Below, piece after piece: positions 24,539 through 26,378 of a DNA stretch of 26,378 bases; position 1 is the stretch's first letter, and every line of letters begins with the position of its first letter. Both the position numbers and the translations under genes were made by a program. Under the pieces are notes generated by a model. It was not told the origin of the DNA and searched no databases. It saw only the letters and a program-made list of their open reading frames with translations. The DNA comes from [Eubacterium] saphenum. GTDB lineage: Bacteria > Bacillota > Clostridia > Lachnospirales > Anaerotignaceae. The stretch covers positions 1-26,378 of the forward strand of contig SFGI01000031.1 in assembly GCA_004557645.1 (NCBI GenBank). Reading direction: 5' to 3'.

Positions 24539-24589
24539 CGCCTCATTTTTCTCAGACTTTCTTTATCCTATGTTTTTCCGAAAAAAATT

Positions 24590-24618
24590 ATCCTATGGAA
24601 AAGGGGGAAGCATTGCAA
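24590..24618 (-). promoter_or_regulatory. Possible promoter of the S41 protease gene
   Basis: TTGCAA (24613-24618), a 17-nt spacer and TAGGAT (24590-24595) stand on the minus strand, with the -35 inside the ftsX hairpin. A ten-base direct repeat, TTATCCTATG, occurs at 24563-24572 and 24588-24597, overlapping the -10 region. Confidence 0.35.
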
Positions 24619-24644
24619 GGCATTCCCTCAATGTTCCCCCTTTT
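24599..24644. terminator. Terminator-like hairpin between ftsX and the S41 gene
   Basis: AAAAGGGGGAAGCATTG (24599-24615) is complementary to 24629-24644 apart from one missing base, giving a 16-pair stem with a 13-nt loop, A-rich on one side and U-rich on the other. On the minus strand it would end the ftsEX transcript; TTTT is part of the stem and no longer U-run follows, so it may leak. Confidence 0.55.
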
Positions 24645-24699
24645 GCTTTCAGCTGCACTGCCGAAAGGGATATTTGATTTTTTCCGTTTTCTTTCTCTT

Positions 24700-25599
24700 T
24701 TATACGCGCAGATGCTTACGGATAGAAGTCACGCTGCCGATAACCCCCAGACCGATACCAAAAATAACACCGAAGGGGATCAGGAAACCAAATACATCCC
24801 CCGTCAGGCGGAACTGGATGAATTTGATGACGGGCAGATATTGGAAAATAGCGCTTGTCACCTTCGCATAGATAGGGAATCCGAGGATCAGCGGAACCAT
24901 AGCCCCCACCAGACCAATGATGATACCTTCGATGATGAAGGGCCAACGGATGAACCAGTCGGTAGCACCCACATATTTCATAATATTGATTTCCACTCTT
25001 CTGTTTACAACAGAAATACGAATGGTATTCATGATGATCATGACGGAGATGGCCCCCAGCAGCAGCATGACGATCACACTGGCTACACTGAAGATACGAT
25101 TTGCTTTCAGCAGCAATTCTGTTTCTGTCTGGCCATGGCGCACGTTTTCGATACCATCTATTTTTTCCAGGGCTGTCAGGACACCATTCTGGTTTTCGAT
25201 ACTGTCCAGAGAGATCTGGAAGGAATGGGACAGAGGATTGTTTTCATTATCCAAGCCCACAAAGATATCTTCATCGGCACCCCAGTCCTGCTTCAGTTCA
25301 TCCAAAGCATCGATGGGCGAGATATATTCCACGCTTTCCACATGGTCGATCTTGCCGATCTCTGTTTTCATATTTTCGATCTGTTCCCCTGTCAGCTCGC
25401 CTTTCAGGAAAACAGAGATACCGATGGAATCCTCCATCTGGTTCAACATATACTGCAGGTTGCTTCCTACACAGTAGGAAAAAGACAAAATAGAGATGCA
25501 GGCAGCAACGGCGACCATAGAAGCCATTGTCATCAGCAGGTTCTTTTTCAGCCCGCTCAAGCCTTCTCTCACAAAATATTTGATCGTACTAGGCCTCAT
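24700..25599 (-). CDS. ftsX: Cell division permease FtsX
   Basis: The protein has 299 residues from MRPSTIKYFVREG. This ATG is preferred because AAAGGTGG precedes it by 8 nt and it overlaps the ftsE stop by 11 nt. The type is an N-terminal cytoplasmic segment, a first membrane helix (about 25-45), a large extracytoplasmic loop of about 115 residues, and three further helices near the C-terminus. It follows the FtsX pattern, including NTIRISVVNRRVEINIMKYVGAT before the last helices. With FtsE it forms an ABC-type complex that transmits ATP hydrolysis across the membrane to activate wall hydrolases at the septum. A dedicated hydrolase gene (PcsB or M23 type) is not adjacent. Confidence 0.95.
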   Translation of the reverse strand: MRPSTIKYFVREGLSGLKKNLLMTMASMVAVAACISILSFSYCVGSNLQYMLNQMEDSIGISVFLKGELTGEQIENMKTEIGKIDHVESVEYISPIDALDELKQDWGADEDIFVGLDNENNPLSHSFQISLDSIENQNGVLTALEKIDGIENVRHGQTETELLLKANRIFSVASVIVMLLLGAISVMIIMNTIRISVVNRRVEINIMKYVGATDWFIRWPFIIEGIIIGLVGAMVPLILGFPIYAKVTSAIFQYLPVIKFIQFRLTGDVFGFLIPFGVIFGIGLGVIGSVTSIRKHLRV

Positions 25600-26275
25600 C
25601 GCTATAACCACCTTTTTCAATATCTCTTACAATGTGTCCATGCTGCAGGGTAACGACACGCTTCTGCATGGCGTCTACGATATCCCTTGCGTGGGTCGCC
25701 ATAACGATGGTGGTACCGCGTTTGTTGATATCGTCCAGCAGCTGCATGATACCATCTGCTGTTTCAGGGTCCAGGTTCCCCGTAGGTTCGTCACAGATGA
25801 GGATGGGGGGGTTGTTTACGATGGCTCTGGCCAAAGCAGTTCTCTGCTGTTCCCCGCCGGAAAGCTGGTTGGGATAGCTTCTGCCTTTTTTGCCAAGGCC
25901 CACCAGTGCCAAAACTGCAGGTACATTTCTGCGAATGATACGGCTGGGGGCTTCGATGACACGCATGGCAAAGGCCACATTTTCGTATACGGTCTTATTG
26001 GGCAGCAGACGGAAATCCTGGAATACTACGCCCAGATTGCGGCGCAGATAAGGGATCTGCTTTCTGCTCAATTCGTTTGTTTTCACTCTGTTGATGATGA
26101 TATCCCCTTCGGTAGGGTCCAGCTCCTTCAAAAGGAGCTTCATCAGTGTGGATTTACCGGAACCGCTGGAACCAACGATGAATACAAATTCACCTTTGTT
26201 GATATGCAGGTTGATATTTTCCACGCCGACAGAACCATTGGGGTATACTTTTGTTACGTTATTCATATGGATCAT
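25589..26275 (-). CDS. ftsE: Cell division ATP-binding protein FtsE
   Basis: The protein has 228 residues, normal for FtsE. ABC ATPase motifs are Walker A GSSGSGKST (35-43), the Q-loop in FQDFRLLPNKTVYENV, signature LSGGEQ (138-143), Walker B ILICDEP (158-164, catalytic E163) and the H-loop in MATHARDIV. The early QDFRLL block is characteristic of FtsE. It starts at ATG behind GAGGGAG and overlaps ftsX by 11 nt, so translation is coupled. No promoter is visible in the 100 nt before the window edge, so the transcript probably begins outside. Confidence 0.97.
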   Translation of the reverse strand: MIHMNNVTKVYPNGSVGVENINLHINKGEFVFIVGSSGSGKSTLMKLLLKELDPTEGDIIINRVKTNELSRKQIPYLRRNLGVVFQDFRLLPNKTVYENVAFAMRVIEAPSRIIRRNVPAVLALVGLGKKGRSYPNQLSGGEQQRTALARAIVNNPPILICDEPTGNLDPETADGIMQLLDDINKRGTTIVMATHARDIVDAMQKRVVTLQHGHIVRDIEKGGYSDEA

Positions 26276-26312
26276 AACGTATCTCCCTCTTTCTGAAAAT
26301 TTTCAATATCTA

Positions 26313-26378
26313 TCATGATTTGACGAATTTCTTCTCTTTTCGCATCTCAATCAGAAGCGGAAACCCTCGAAAAACTTC
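26313..26378 (-). other. Possible C-terminal tail of an upstream gene
   Basis: One minus-strand frame is open from the right edge (…GFPLLIEMRKEKKFVKS) and ends with TGA directly followed by TAG, 37 nt before ftsE. With 21 visible codons it cannot be identified and may be chance. Confidence 0.2.

Noticed and set aside
1..26378. tRNA or rRNA genes, CRISPR arrays, insertion sequences, prophage or defence genes
   Set aside because: None was recognised on either strand; all sizeable gene-free stretches are described as leaders, terminators or the candidate RNA.

Overview
The window reads as chromosomal DNA from an anaerobic member of the Clostridia. The evidence is the Bacillus/Clostridium-type long S12, strong AGGAGG ribosome binding sites, the Bcd-EtfB-EtfA set of a butyryl-CoA or acryl-CoA type fermentation, and U-tract terminators throughout. 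An Anaerotignum/Lachnospiraceae-like source is a guess from overall protein resemblance. No tRNA, rRNA, CRISPR array, transposase or phage gene was seen.

Most genes lie on the minus strand, so transcription runs right to left. Left part (1-2400): the end of an energy-metabolism operon, acyl-CoA dehydrogenase - EtfB - EtfA (cut by the left edge), with its own sigma-A promoter overlapped by a Rex-like palindrome and a long leader with a strong hairpin. Between this operon and tuf is a gene-free interval. It carries a good promoter, a long-range closing helix and a terminal U-run, together outlining an unidentified structured RNA of about 200 nt whose shape resembles 6S RNA.

Core block (2900-16135): the classic rpoB - rpoC - rpsL - rpsG - fusA - tuf order. 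There are separate promoters for rpoB, rpsL and tuf, terminators after rpoC and tuf, and structured intergenic RNA between rpsL/rpsG and rpsG/fusA. The rpoB leader is about 470 nt long and holds a terminator whose 5' arm can instead pair with an upstream copy of the terminator's 3' arm, which is the arrangement of an attenuator. rplJ/rplL do not lie upstream of rpoB, and no L7Ae-like gene lies between rpoC and rpsL.

Accessory stretch (16200-20120): plus-strand queH, an EamA transporter and a DUF3885-like protein. A compact multi-hairpin palindromic element forms the end of queH. This is followed by a minus-strand ECF sigma / anti-sigma pair in which the sigma gene carries two in-frame stop codons while the anti-sigma gene is intact.

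Right part (20180-26378): gdhA (nitrogen assimilation) with tandem terminators and a structured leader, then a cell-shape and division group: mreB-type gene, S41 carboxy-terminal processing protease, ftsX and ftsE. These are all on the minus strand, and ftsE/ftsX overlap.

The strongest candidates for something undescribed are the 2489-2692 RNA, the rpoB leader switch, the doubly interrupted sigma gene beside its anti-sigma gene, and the palindromic element at the end of queH.
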